Source: [Clostridium] polysaccharolyticum (lineage in GTDB: Bacteria > Bacillota > Clostridia > Lachnospirales > Lachnospiraceae). From it: a stretch of 64,000 nt of DNA. Below the pieces are notes generated by a model. It saw nothing but the letters and a program-made list of their open reading frames with translations, was not told the origin of the DNA and searched no databases. The position numbers were made by a program, and so were the translations under genes. The stretch covers positions 124,001 to 188,000 of the forward strand of contig NZ_FOHN01000003.1 of NCBI RefSeq assembly GCF_900111595.1, written 5' to 3'. This document shows positions 55,409 through 64,000 of the stretch, piece after piece (positions within the stretch are counted from its first letter, which is position 1; each line of letters starts with the position of its first letter).

Positions 55409-57847
55409 ATGAATACACCGTTATCATGGGTGAAAGCATATGTACCAGAGTTATCCTGTACAGCTAGAGAGTACATGGATGCAATGACATTGTCCGGAAC
55501 AAAAGTAGAAGGTTACGAAGAATTAGATAAAAACTTAGAAAAAATCGTAGTAGGTAAAATTTTAAAGATAGAAAGACATCCTGATGCAGATAAATTAATT
55601 ATCTGTCAGGTACAGATTTCAGAAGAAGGAGATCAGGTACAGATCGTAACAGGTGCTCCAAACGTAAAAGAAGGCGATAAAGTACCAGTTGTTTTAGATG
55701 GTGGACGAGTTGCAGGAAGTGCACATGATAATAAGCCACATCCTGAAGGAATTAAAATTAAAAAAGGAAAACTTCGTGGTGTAGAATCTTTTGGCATGAT
55801 GTGTTCTATCGACGAATTAGGTTCATCCAAAGAGTTTTATCCAGATGCAGCAGAAGATGGAATCTACATTTTAAGTGATAATGAAAATTACAAAGATGCT
55901 CCAATTGGAAGTTCAGTAGTGGAATTATTAGGTTTAAATGACGTTGTTGTAGAATACGAAGTAACATCCAACCGTGTTGACTGTTTTTCCATTATCGGGA
56001 TTGCAAGAGAAGCAGCAGCAACATTCCGTAAACCATTTGTATTACCAGAAATCAAAGCAACAGGCAACAGCGAAAATGTACAGGATATGGTAAGCGTAGA
56101 AATCAAAGACAAAGATCTTTGCAAACGTTATGTAGGGCGTGTAGTTAAAAATATTAAAATAGGACCATCTCCGGAATGGATGCAAAGAAGACTTGCAGCT
56201 TGTGGAATCCGTCCAATTAATAATATTGTAGACATTACAAACTATGTTATGGAAGAGTATGGCCAGCCAATGCATGCATATGATTTAAGTACAATTGCTG
56301 GCAATAAAATTGTAGTTCGTCGTGCAAATGATGGAGAGACATTTACCACATTAGACGGACAGGAGAGAAAATTAGATTCTTCCATGCTAATGATCTGTGA
56401 TGCCCAAAAAGCAATTGGCATTGCAGGCATTATGGGGGGAGACAATTCCAAGATTACAGATGATGTAACTGCTATGCTATTCGAAGCAGCTTGTTTCGAT
56501 GGTACCAACATTCGTCTTTCTGGCAAGAAATTAGGCATGCGTACAGATGCACAGGCAAAATTTGAAAAAGGCTTAGATCCGAATACCGCAAAACTGGCAA
56601 TAGACCGTGCATGCGAATTAATAGAAGAATTGGGTGCAGGTGAAGTTGTTGGCGGATATGTAGATGAATATGAGAACGTAAATGAACCAGTTAAAGTTGG
56701 TTATAATCCTGAGAAAATCAACAAGTTATTAGGGACAGACATTTCAGAAGAAGAAATGGCTGGATACTTTAAAATGATTGATTTTGAAGTAGATGAAACA
56801 AACAAAGAACTTACGATTCCAACATGGAGACAGGATATTCACTGTCTTGCAGATGTTGCAGAAGAAGTTGCACGTTTTTACGGATATGACAACATCCCAA
56901 CAACTCTTCCAAAAGGAAGTGCAAATGGAAGTTTATCTTTAAAATTGAGAATGGAAAACATTGCACGTAATGTAGCCGAACAGTTCGGTTTCTCAGAAGC
57001 TATGACATACTCATTTGAAAGTCCAAAGGTATTTGAGAAGTTAAGAATAGAACAGGAAGATTCTTTAAGAGATGCAATCGTTATTTCTAACCCTCTTGGA
57101 GAAGATTATAGCATCATGAGAACTTCTACTTTAAATGGCATGTTAACCTCTTTAGCAACCAATTATAATAGAAGAAACAAAGATGTCAGACTTTATGAAA
57201 TAGCAAATATTTATATTCCAAAGGCATTACCGTTGACAGAACTTCCAGATGAAAGAACACAGCTTACCTTAGGTATGTTTGGCGCAGGCGATTTCTTTGA
57301 CTTAAAAGGCATTGTAGAAGAATTTTTAGAAAAAGCAGGTTTAAGAGGTTTAGAAACTTATGATCCAGCATCAAAGAAACCTTTCTTACATCCAGGAAGA
57401 CAGGCAAATATCATCTATGATGGAACGGTAATCGGATATTTAGGAGAAGTTCATCCAGAAGTTTCTGAAACTTACGGAATTGGCGAACGTGTTTACATTG
57501 CAGACATTGATATGCCAGAAGTGGTATCCCGTGCAAATTTTGATATTAAATACAAAGGAATAGCAAAATATCCGGCTGTAACTCGTGATATCAGTATGGT
57601 AATGGAAAAATCCATTATGGTAGGCCAGATAGAAGAAGTAATTCGTAAATGTGGCGGCAAATTATTAGAAGAATTAAGATTATTTGACGTATACGAAGGA
57701 AGCCAGATTAAAGAAGGTTACAAATCCGTTGCATATTCAATCAGTTTCCGTGCAAATGATCGTACTTTGGCAGATCAGGACGTAAACACAATTATGGATA
57801 AAATTCTTAAGAACTTAGAGAAATCAGGAATTGAATTAAGAAAATAA
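55409..57847 (+). CDS. pheT: Phenylalanyl-tRNA synthetase beta subunit
   Basis: This is the 812-residue beta subunit of phenylalanyl-tRNA synthetase. In order, it has the N-terminal tRNA-binding OB domain (about 40-150; HPDADKLIICQV), the B3/4 editing domain (about 210-390; SNRVDCFSIIGIAREAAA precedes it), the B5 domain (about 400-475), the inactive synthetase-like core (about 490-690), and the C-terminal anticodon-binding FDX-ACB domain (about 715-810; KYPAVTRDISMV). GGAGGAAT precedes the ATG. It is co-transcribed with pheS under the T-box, and a terminator follows 15 nt after the stop. Confidence 0.97.
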   Translation: MNTPLSWVKAYVPELSCTAREYMDAMTLSGTKVEGYEELDKNLEKIVVGKILKIERHPDADKLIICQVQISEEGDQVQIVTGAPNVKEGDKVPVVLDGGRVAGSAHDNKPHPEGIKIKKGKLRGVESFGMMCSIDELGSSKEFYPDAAEDGIYILSDNENYKDAPIGSSVVELLGLNDVVVEYEVTSNRVDCFSIIGIAREAAATFRKPFVLPEIKATGNSENVQDMVSVEIKDKDLCKRYVGRVVKNIKIGPSPEWMQRRLAACGIRPINNIVDITNYVMEEYGQPMHAYDLSTIAGNKIVVRRANDGETFTTLDGQERKLDSSMLMICDAQKAIGIAGIMGGDNSKITDDVTAMLFEAACFDGTNIRLSGKKLGMRTDAQAKFEKGLDPNTAKLAIDRACELIEELGAGEVVGGYVDEYENVNEPVKVGYNPEKINKLLGTDISEEEMAGYFKMIDFEVDETNKELTIPTWRQDIHCLADVAEEVARFYGYDNIPTTLPKGSANGSLSLKLRMENIARNVAEQFGFSEAMTYSFESPKVFEKLRIEQEDSLRDAIVISNPLGEDYSIMRTSTLNGMLTSLATNYNRRNKDVRLYEIANIYIPKALPLTELPDERTQLTLGMFGAGDFFDLKGIVEEFLEKAGLRGLETYDPASKKPFLHPGRQANIIYDGTVIGYLGEVHPEVSETYGIGERVYIADIDMPEVVSRANFDIKYKGIAKYPAVTRDISMVMEKSIMVGQIEEVIRKCGGKLLEELRLFDVYEGSQIKEGYKSVAYSISFRANDRTLADQDVNTIMDKILKNLEKSGIELRK

Positions 57848-57862
57848 TTTTGTTATTCGTGC

Positions 57863-57903
57863 AAAGAGATTGAAAAGTTAATTTTTCAGTCTCTTTCTCT
57901 TTA
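57863..57903 (+). terminator. Intrinsic terminator after pheT
   Basis: A 14-bp stem (57863-57876 with 57883-57896, one wobble) has a 6-nt loop and a T-rich end. Confidence 0.85.
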
Positions 57904-57928
57904 CGACTGAAAAGGGATCGTATATAAT
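57900..57928 (+). promoter_or_regulatory. Candidate promoter for the VanZ-like gene
   Basis: TTTACG (57900-57905) and a perfect TATAAT (57923-57928) have a 17-nt spacer. They lie directly behind the pheT terminator. Confidence 0.6.
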
Positions 57929-57966
57929 GAGAAAGGATCTGGTTGAGAAATAGGAGAGAGTTAGTC

Positions 57967-58446
57967 TTGAAAAAGAAACATAAAAGGGTGGTAAAAAGAT
58001 TTTCCTGGGTATTGTTTGTGATGTATTTGCTGATAATGGCTTATTTTTTGTTTTTTAGCGAATACTTAAATAGAAGCAATGTGGAAACAGAGTATCGTTA
58101 TAACATAATATTTTTGGCAGAAGTAAAACGGTCATTCTGGTGTTTTAGAAATGGCATGTATCAGTATTTTATTATTAATTTCATTATGAATATCCTTGCT
58201 TTTGTTCCGCTGGGTTTTTTTCTTCCGCTTTTAAGCAAGAATCAGAGAAAAGAAAGTTTTCTTTTTATAGCTGGTTCAGCAATGGAATTTACTTTGCTTA
58301 TTGAGATTGTGCAGTTTGCCTTAAAAGTGGGAACGTTTGATGTAGATGATATTTTTTTAAATACAGCTGGTGGAATAATTGGGTTTATGTTATATAAAAC
58401 AGCACAGTCTTTTTGCCTAGTGCGAAAGAAAGGAAAGAAAAAATGA
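57967..58446 (+). CDS. VanZ-family membrane protein
   Basis: This is a protein of about 159 residues with four hydrophobic segments. The VanZ-type core is present: YNIIFLAEVKRSFW, then NFIMNILAFVPLGFFLPLL, then LLIEIVQFALKVGTFDVDDIFLNTAGGIIG (split across two helices). VanZ proteins are linked to low-level teicoplanin resistance in enterococci, but most members have no proven role. I start at TTG 57967 because AGGAGAG lies 8 nt upstream. A TTG at 57943 is in frame. It overlaps the next gene by ATGA. Confidence 0.88.
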   Translation: MKKKHKRVVKRFSWVLFVMYLLIMAYFLFFSEYLNRSNVETEYRYNIIFLAEVKRSFWCFRNGMYQYFIINFIMNILAFVPLGFFLPLLSKNQRKESFLFIAGSAMEFTLLIEIVQFALKVGTFDVDDIFLNTAGGIIGFMLYKTAQSFCLVRKKGKKK

Positions 58447-58781
58447 TGCAGATAGGAAAACGCAGAGAAGCATATACATTTTCAGATAAGGCACATCCGA
58501 AAGAAGGAATTTTTGCATCCATCTTAGGAGGTGTGCTGCTTATTGCATTTCTGGTACTTTTTGCAGTTACCAGCAAGAAGCAGGGCGGTTTGGGCGTAGG
58601 ACTGGCAGGACTTTTGATTCTATTCTGTTCTATAGCAGGAATTGTCCTTTCTATAAGGGCAATGAAAAAAGAAGACATTCTTTATCGGTATCCAGTCATT
58701 GGACTGGCTGTAAATGGAATAGTGTTACTGATTTCCATAGCATTATATTTTGCAGGTTTAGCATCTGATATTTCTATATAG
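58443..58781 (+). CDS. Small membrane protein (DUF6142-like)
   Basis: This 112-residue protein has a short charged N-terminus (YTFSDKAHPKEG) and three hydrophobic segments (about 23-44, 51-70 and 85-105). I associate this pattern with the uncharacterised DUF6142 family of Clostridia, from memory and not from a search. The ATG overlaps the VanZ-like stop, and AAAGGAAAG lies just upstream, so the two genes are coupled. Its function is unknown. Confidence 0.75.
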   Translation: MMQIGKRREAYTFSDKAHPKEGIFASILGGVLLIAFLVLFAVTSKKQGGLGVGLAGLLILFCSIAGIVLSIRAMKKEDILYRYPVIGLAVNGIVLLISIALYFAGLASDISI

Positions 58782-58818
58782 CAAGTGCTTGTTCCGGATT
58801 GGACATGCACTTGTTTTC
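58781..58818 (+). terminator. Intrinsic terminator after the VanZ-DUF pair
   Basis: The stem GCAAGTGC (58781-58788) and GCACTTGT (58807-58814) pair over 7-8 bp with a long loop, followed by TTTTC. Confidence 0.7.
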
Positions 58819-58844
58819 TATCTGTCAACTTTAAGCTTTTTGTA

Positions 58845-58874
58845 AGGACATAGAGCAGGGGGACGTGCTATTAT
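58845..58874 (+). promoter_or_regulatory. Candidate promoter of the two-component operon
   Basis: AGGACA (58845-58850) and TATTAT (58869-58874) are spaced by 18 nt, about 25 nt upstream of the response regulator start. Confidence 0.4.
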
Positions 58875-58898
58875 AAAAGCAGAAGAAAGGGGATTGTT

Positions 58899-59600
58899 AT
58901 GAGTCAGGAAATGATATTAGTAGTGGATGATGAAAAGGAAATCGCAGATTTAGTAGAGATTCATTTAGTAAGTGATGGTTTTTTAGTAAAGAAAGCATAT
59001 TCAGCAGATGAAGGCTTAAAAATACTGGAACAAGAAGAAATTCAATTAGTTGTTTTAGATATTATGATGCCAGGCATGGATGGAATTGAAATGTGTAAGG
59101 AAATCAGAAAAAAGTCCACGATACCCATTATTTTCTTAAGTGCAAAATCTTCTGACTTAGATAAAATCGTAGGACTAGGAAGCGGTGCAGATGATTATGT
59201 CAGCAAGCCATTTAATCCATTAGAGCTGATGGCAAGGGTAAAATCACAGTTAAGAAGATTTACCCAGTTAAATCCTAACACAAGTGAGAAATTACATAAT
59301 ACAGAGATTCAGCTCATGGATCTTACCATTCAGAAAGAAACCCATAGGGTTGTGGCATTTGAAAGGGAAGTAAAACTGACTCCTATAGAATTTGATATTC
59401 TGTTTCTGTTAGCTTCAAATCCAGGAAGAGTGTTCAGTACAGATGAAATTTTTGAACAGGTGTGGAATGAAAAAATGTATGAAGCAAACAATACGGTTAT
59501 GGTGCATATTCGCAGAATACGTGAAAAAATAGAACTGGATTCTAGAAATGCACAGATTATTAAGACTGTGTGGGGAGTAGGTTATAAAATTGACAGGTAA
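58899..59600 (+). CDS. OmpR-family response regulator
   Basis: This is a 233-residue transcription factor. The receiver domain has the acidic pair Asp10-Asp11, phospho-acceptor Asp54 (VLDIMMPGMDG), the conserved Thr/Ser (FLSAKSS) and Lys105 (YVSKPF). A winged-helix DNA-binding domain (about 130-233) follows, with VKLTPIEFDILFLLASNPGR and TVMVHIRRIREKIE. It resembles VanR-type regulators. It overlaps the sensor kinase gene by 11 nt. Its likely targets are the downstream membrane and ABC genes of the same operon. Confidence 0.95.
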   Translation: MSQEMILVVDDEKEIADLVEIHLVSDGFLVKKAYSADEGLKILEQEEIQLVVLDIMMPGMDGIEMCKEIRKKSTIPIIFLSAKSSDLDKIVGLGSGADDYVSKPFNPLELMARVKSQLRRFTQLNPNTSEKLHNTEIQLMDLTIQKETHRVVAFEREVKLTPIEFDILFLLASNPGRVFSTDEIFEQVWNEKMYEANNTVMVHIRRIREKIELDSRNAQIIKTVWGVGYKIDR

Positions 59601-60777
59601 GAAAAAGAGTTTTCGTATGGAACTGCTAGTGATTCTGATTTGCAGCTTTATACTTGCGGCACTCACGGAAGCAGTCATTATGGGAGGAATTTATGCTCTT
59701 GCCAAGCTCGCAATGCAGGAGCAGAAAGATAGTGTAACTGCTGAAGCCGTAAAAGACCCTATTGCATTTACCAGCTCACTAGAATATCAGGATAGGAAGA
59801 TGCCAGATATAAAGTCAGATTTCATATTAGGATTCATTGCGTTGGCTGTACTTTTAGGAGCAGTATTAGTAATACTATATTTTATGCTGCTGACGAGAAA
59901 GTTTTCTAGAGACTTAATGGATATTACTGCAGGGATACAGGAAATATCCTTGGGAAATTTCGAATATAAGATTCCCATAAGAAATGATAGTGAATTTGGT
60001 GCAGTTGCAGAGAAATTAAATGAAATGTCTGACAGTGTTTATCTGTTTTTGTGTGATGAACAGCAGAATGAGGATGTGAAAAATGAACTAATAACCAGTG
60101 TTGCCCATGATATTCGTACACCGCTTACTTCTATAATTGGATATTTATATCTGATTGTTTTTAGAACGGATCTGCAGCCAGAGATAAAAGAACGGTATCT
60201 TAAGATTGCATATGATAAGTCTAAGAGATTAGAACAGCTGACAGAGGATTTATTCAGTTATACAAAATACAGTACCGATGAAGTGAAAATGCATTATGAG
60301 AAAATTGATCTTGTGAAATTTATGGAACAGATGGCAGATGAATTTTATCCAAGTTTTAAAGAAGCTCAATTAGAATATGATTTTCAATGTGAAGTTCCTG
60401 AAGCGATTATCTGGGCTGATGGCAATACCTTAGCAAGGGCGATTGGAAATCTGGTCAGCAATGCGATTAAGTACGGAAGGGATGGAAAGTACATTAATAT
60501 TACGCTAAAGCAAGAAGGGGCATATGCGGTTGTTTCGGTTCTCAATTATGGTGCTGTTATTCCAAAGGAGGCATTAAAGCATATCTTTGAGCGGTTTTAT
60601 AGAGTTGAAAATTCCAGAGCAGAGACTACAGGGGGAAGTGGCTTAGGATTAGCAATTGCCAAAAGGATTGTTGAGCTTCATAATGGAACCATAGAAGCCA
60701 GAAGTGATTTAGAAGGGACAGTTTTTGAAGTAAAACTTAGGCTTTGTGAAAGCGAGGAGGATAAGGCGGATGAATAA
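59590..60777 (+). CDS. Sensor histidine kinase
   Basis: This 395-residue membrane kinase has transmembrane segments at about 10-40 and 78-101 flanking a short outer loop of about 37 residues. A HAMP-like linker follows, then the phospho-acceptor His173 in VAHDIRTPLTSIIGY. The ATPase domain has the N-box NLVSNAIKYG, the F-box IFERFYRVENSRA and the G-box GGSGLGLAIAKRIVELHNG, all intact. The small outer loop suggests it senses membrane state or partner proteins, as in VanS/BceS-like kinases. It starts at TTG 59590 inside the regulator gene. ATG 59617 is an alternative with a poorer binding site. Confidence 0.93.
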   Translation: MTGKKKSFRMELLVILICSFILAALTEAVIMGGIYALAKLAMQEQKDSVTAEAVKDPIAFTSSLEYQDRKMPDIKSDFILGFIALAVLLGAVLVILYFMLLTRKFSRDLMDITAGIQEISLGNFEYKIPIRNDSEFGAVAEKLNEMSDSVYLFLCDEQQNEDVKNELITSVAHDIRTPLTSIIGYLYLIVFRTDLQPEIKERYLKIAYDKSKRLEQLTEDLFSYTKYSTDEVKMHYEKIDLVKFMEQMADEFYPSFKEAQLEYDFQCEVPEAIIWADGNTLARAIGNLVSNAIKYGRDGKYINITLKQEGAYAVVSVLNYGAVIPKEALKHIFERFYRVENSRAETTGGSGLGLAIAKRIVELHNGTIEARSDLEGTVFEVKLRLCESEEDKADE

Positions 60778-63043
60778 AAAATGTTTTTTTAGAATCGCCA
60801 CATTTTTCATTGCACTTATTTTGTTTAGCATAATAGAAAAAAGTCCTGTTCTATTGGAAGCTAAAAAAGGTGCTTCATTTACCATGAAAGTATCCATTAA
60901 TTTTGGGCAGACTGTAAAATATGGGCGAAGTGCGAATGTAAATGCTTATGTACAGGCTAAAGTAAATGATTTTTATGGTTATATTCAAGCAGTCCCTGAA
61001 AATGATTCAGAACAGATACATGCTGTTTATGAAACAGAGATTGCCCTAAAGAAGGGGATTAAGAAAAAAATAAATTTTTCTATTCCTATTGAGAATGATA
61101 CAACAAGCGTAACGTTTAAAATGGTAGGTCCTGATGGAAGAGAGCGGTTAATCGAAACACAGAAATTAAGGATAGAGCCGGATCCTTCTGTATTTTATCT
61201 TGGAGTTATTGGACAGGATGAAACAAAATTTGAGAAGGATGAGGGAAAAGCATTTCGGGCGATTCCCATAGCATATGATGAAATGCCAGAAAGCGTAGAG
61301 GGATTCGACTGCTTTGAAGGGATTTATATAGGAAGCAGGGCGATGTACGAAGAACCTTTAACCATCTTTAAAAAAATCAGGGAGTGGAACTGGGATGGAG
61401 GAACGGTTCTATTAGAAAGCCAGTCCAAAGTGTTGCGAAACTATTTAGGGGGAGAGGAAAAAGAGAAAAGAGTTATCCGAGATGAAAAAGATAATGTTTT
61501 GTATTATGTTTATCCCAATAAAAAAGGTGTCATTATTGAATGGTGTTACCAAGACAATATGGCTGCAGCAGTGGGCGGAACAGGGGAACGGACATTTGAC
61601 ATTTGGCATGATCTAAAGGCACATCACAGTGATTACAAAGAAGAAAGGCGGATTAGAGAAGCCAATGGGAGGGATACAGGAGAACAGGAACTGATAAGAA
61701 GCCTTAAGACGGTAGATACAAAATATCTTCCTAAACCGATGCTCTATATGGGGATATCTTTGGTTTATATAGTAGTGGCAGGACCAGTACTATTCTGGTT
61801 TGTCCGTAAATCAAAAAAAAATATCTGCTATTATAGCGGCATTCTGATTACATCTTTCGTATTTATTCTGGTATTTATAGCTGCAGGACAAAATACGGTT
61901 TTGAATAAGCTGATTGTGCAGAGTGTGTCTATTTACAATTATGATGACGCAAGCGACAGGGTAAAGACAGAGACTTTCTTTAGTATTGTTGCTCCCAATA
62001 GAAGCAGTGAAAAATTTACGATTAAGAAACAAAATAATGTTATATTAAAAGATTCAAATCCAGCTCTTAGCATGTCCAAAGCAAGAAAAAGAGATAAGAA
62101 AGAATATGAAGTCAAAATAGCAAATAGGGAAAAGAATGCAACAGTTAAAATCCAAAACCCATTATATATGAAGCCTTATGTATTTAAAAGTGAATCTTCT
62201 CATGAAAGCAAAGGCAGTATAAGTTCTAGTCTGGGGTATGATGGAAGAACGATATATGGATATATGGAAAACCATTTGGGATTTGATATTGAACAGGCGG
62301 TTCTTTTAAGCAATAATCAGGTAGTGCCTATTGGTTCCTTTGACAATGAGACAAAATTTATTATTGGTGGAAAACAGCACATGGTAAATCATTTGAAGAT
62401 TTACACGGATCCGAATCAGGTATATAAGACAAAAAGGAATTTAAATGGCCTGCAGGCACAGGATAATATGGAAGAATACTTAAAAAATGCTGTTATGCAG
62501 TACTGCTTAAAAGACAAATGTTTTACTTACAATAATGATACTTTTTTAATTGGATTTTTAAGGACCAGCAATAAATCAGATACATTAAAAAACAGTAATT
62601 CCAAGAAAAACATAAATGTAATGGTTTATCACATTGGGCAAGTCAAGACGAATTACTGCAATAAAAGAATGCTGACAGACATTGAAAAATGGGAAGAGAT
62701 TCATATTGGAAGAATCGATCCGTTAGAACGCAGGATAGAAGGCGATTATGTCATTATGGACTATTATGTGCCTTCAGAATATAGGGTACTTGGTTTGTGG
62801 TTAAACAAGAATTTAAACGATAAAAAGAAATTTAATGGAATGATAAGCATATGGAATGTTAAGACGAAGAAGTATGAAACAGTGTATCCGGATTCGGAAA
62901 GTGAGGTATTGACTAGGCTGAAAGAACGGAACTATCTGACCAGTTTTAATAAGTTTACATTAAAGTATTCATTGACGGAAGATGCCGCACAATTGGAACA
63001 AGATATTCTGCCAGTGATTTCCGTGTTTGGGGAGGTGAAATAA
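60770..63043 (+). CDS. Large membrane-anchored protein, unknown function
   Basis: This 757-residue protein has an N-terminal hydrophobic segment (about 5-22) and an external beta-rich section to about 320. Two transmembrane segments follow (about 325-345 and 355-377), then another external section that ends at the C-terminus. No catalytic motif is visible. In related gene arrangements such proteins accompany ABC exporters controlled by the adjacent two-component system, so an accessory or sensing role is possible. I start at ATG 60770, overlapping the kinase stop, with GAGGAGG upstream. In-frame GTG 60746 is less likely. The stop overlaps the following ABC gene by one base. Confidence 0.82.
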   Translation: MNKKCFFRIATFFIALILFSIIEKSPVLLEAKKGASFTMKVSINFGQTVKYGRSANVNAYVQAKVNDFYGYIQAVPENDSEQIHAVYETEIALKKGIKKKINFSIPIENDTTSVTFKMVGPDGRERLIETQKLRIEPDPSVFYLGVIGQDETKFEKDEGKAFRAIPIAYDEMPESVEGFDCFEGIYIGSRAMYEEPLTIFKKIREWNWDGGTVLLESQSKVLRNYLGGEEKEKRVIRDEKDNVLYYVYPNKKGVIIEWCYQDNMAAAVGGTGERTFDIWHDLKAHHSDYKEERRIREANGRDTGEQELIRSLKTVDTKYLPKPMLYMGISLVYIVVAGPVLFWFVRKSKKNICYYSGILITSFVFILVFIAAGQNTVLNKLIVQSVSIYNYDDASDRVKTETFFSIVAPNRSSEKFTIKKQNNVILKDSNPALSMSKARKRDKKEYEVKIANREKNATVKIQNPLYMKPYVFKSESSHESKGSISSSLGYDGRTIYGYMENHLGFDIEQAVLLSNNQVVPIGSFDNETKFIIGGKQHMVNHLKIYTDPNQVYKTKRNLNGLQAQDNMEEYLKNAVMQYCLKDKCFTYNNDTFLIGFLRTSNKSDTLKNSNSKKNINVMVYHIGQVKTNYCNKRMLTDIEKWEEIHIGRIDPLERRIEGDYVIMDYYVPSEYRVLGLWLNKNLNDKKKFNGMISIWNVKTKKYETVYPDSESEVLTRLKERNYLTSFNKFTLKYSLTEDAAQLEQDILPVISVFGEVK

Positions 63044-64000
63044 TGCTGGATGTGGTTCATGTACAAAAAAGGTTTGGAGAAAAGACGGTACTGGATGATT
63101 TGTCAATGAAAGTACAATCAGGAGAAATCTACGGACTTATTGGTCCTATTGGTGCAGGCAAGACAACATTTATGAAAATCTGTATGGGCCTGCTGCAGGC
63201 AGATGGAGGAAGCATTCATTTATTCGGAAGCGATATCTTAAAAGAAAAACGTATGATACAGGAGTCTGCTGGCTATCTGCCAGAGAAGTTTCAGATATAT
63301 GATAAGATGAAAGTTTTAGAATATCTAGAGTTTTTTAGTACTATGTATGGATTGTCTTATTCGGTAGATAAGTATCTAAGAGAACTGCTGGACATGGTGA
63401 ATCTTACGAAACAGGCAGACTCTTATGTGAAGACTTTATCCAGGGCAAAGAAACAGCAGCTGGGAGTTGCAAGATGCTTAGTGCATAATCCGGTGCTGTT
63501 AATGTTAGATGAACCACTGGCAGGGTTAGATCCTGTAGGAAAAACAGAAATAATGGAAACACTTCGTTACTTAAAACAGCAGGGGAAAACCATTGTTTTG
63601 TCATCTAGTTCATTTGCAGAGTTACAAAATACCTGTACCCAGATTGGCATTATAAAAAATGGATCTATTGAAATAGAAGGAACAATAAAACAAGTTCTAA
63701 GTCAGGCTAGGGAATCAAGAGCTATACACATTACGGTTTTAGGAGATATGTCTTTGGCACTTCTTATTTTGAAAGCAAATGCCAATGTAAAAAGGATTTC
63801 CATAGCGGAGGATGTATTGGAAATTACGTTTCATGGCAACAAGGGGCAGGAAGCACAATTGTTATATGAGCTGGTGTCCAAAGGGGTTCAGGTAATTAGT
63901 TTCAGTCGGACGAACGGCAGTTTAGAGGATGCGTTTTTTGAATTAGAGGAAGAAAAAGAAAGAAGGCGGGAGCAGTATGAGAATAAATCCAGTTTATTTG
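63043..64000 (+). CDS. ABC transporter ATP-binding protein with degenerate motifs, cut by window edge
   Basis: This is an ATPase subunit whose C-terminus lies beyond the window. About 319 codons are visible. Walker A is GPIGAGKTT and Walker B is LLMLDEPLAGLDP. Two conserved elements deviate: the signature reads LSRAKKQQLG instead of LSGGQ-like, and the H-loop reads VLSSSSFAEL, with Ser where His is expected. The rest follows the GldA/BcrA-type pattern. GGAGG precedes the ATG, which overlaps the previous stop by one base (TAATG). The variant motifs suggest weak ATPase activity or pairing with another intact subunit. Confidence 0.9.
   Translation, partial: MLDVVHVQKRFGEKTVLDDLSMKVQSGEIYGLIGPIGAGKTTFMKICMGLLQADGGSIHLFGSDILKEKRMIQESAGYLPEKFQIYDKMKVLEYLEFFSTMYGLSYSVDKYLRELLDMVNLTKQADSYVKTLSRAKKQQLGVARCLVHNPVLLMLDEPLAGLDPVGKTEIMETLRYLKQQGKTIVLSSSSFAELQNTCTQIGIIKNGSIEIEGTIKQVLSQARESRAIHITVLGDMSLALLILKANANVKRISIAEDVLEITFHGNKGQEAQLLYELVSKGVQVISFSRTNGSLEDAFFELEEEKERRREQYENKSSLF
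63977..64000 (+). CDS. Start of an ABC permease gene (only 8 codons visible)
   Basis: An ATG at 63977 opens a frame reading MRINPVYL, which resembles the N-terminus of ABC-2 permeases (MRxNPVxxKE). It overlaps the end of the ATPase gene in another frame, as coupled ABC genes often do. GGGAG lies just upstream. The evidence is thin because the rest is outside the window. Confidence 0.45.

Noticed and set aside
1-64000. CRISPR array, tRNA, rRNA or insertion sequence
   Set aside because: No regularly spaced repeats, tRNA cloverleaf, rRNA block or transposase reading frame was recognised anywhere in the window.

Overview
The window is AT-rich DNA from a low-GC Gram-positive anaerobe, most likely a Clostridia member of the Lachnospiraceae type. 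The reasons are purine-rich GGAGG ribosome binding sites, T-box and lysine riboswitch control, a SpoIID-family protein, the CdaA/CdaR pair, TagB/TagF-type transferases, and a set of secreted plant-polysaccharide enzymes. Species cannot be fixed from the sequence alone.

Region 1 (1-8445) is the end of an exopolysaccharide or capsule locus. On the plus strand lie a flippase cut by the window edge, three GT-B glycosyltransferases and the UDP-GlcNAc 2-epimerase WecB. Facing them across a shared hairpin are a UDP-glucuronate 4-epimerase and a UDP-glucose dehydrogenase fused to an XRE helix-turn-helix. The dehydrogenase is broken by one in-frame amber codon. Region 2 (8597-14435) is a glucan-utilisation patch: a secreted GH16 lichenase, a cytoplasmic GH5 protein whose acid/base Glu is Gln, an AraC regulator, and a large secreted GH16 laminarinase with Ig-like and carbohydrate-binding modules.

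Region 3 (14605-26060) holds a PAS-GGDEF-EAL protein, a c-di-AMP operon (two unknown membrane proteins, CdaA, CdaR), an HPr-like protein, long-form LeuA, and a poly(glycerol-phosphate) operon (TagD, HAD phosphatase, two CDP-glycerol glycerophosphotransferases). Region 4 (26376-40400) is mostly housekeeping: TypA/BipA, a double-OB SSB, a corrinoid adenosyltransferase, lysine-riboswitch-controlled dapA-dapB, a Gld-type ABC operon, an NCS2 purine permease, a SpoIID-like protein and a BrkB-family membrane protein.

Region 5 (40534-53934) holds a secreted PL9 pectate lyase and a 3480-residue secreted multidomain protein. Just past the terminator of that giant gene is a roughly 120-nt element that reads as a group IIC intron with nearly everything between its 5' end and domain V deleted. 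Region 6 (53967-64000) is T-box-controlled pheS-pheT, two small membrane proteins, and a two-component system leading into a membrane protein and an ABC transporter that runs off the window.

The most unusual observations are the miniature group IIC intron relic, the amber-interrupted XRE-dehydrogenase fusion, the GH5 Glu-to-Gln change, and the giant secreted protein with an internal glycine-rich beta section.
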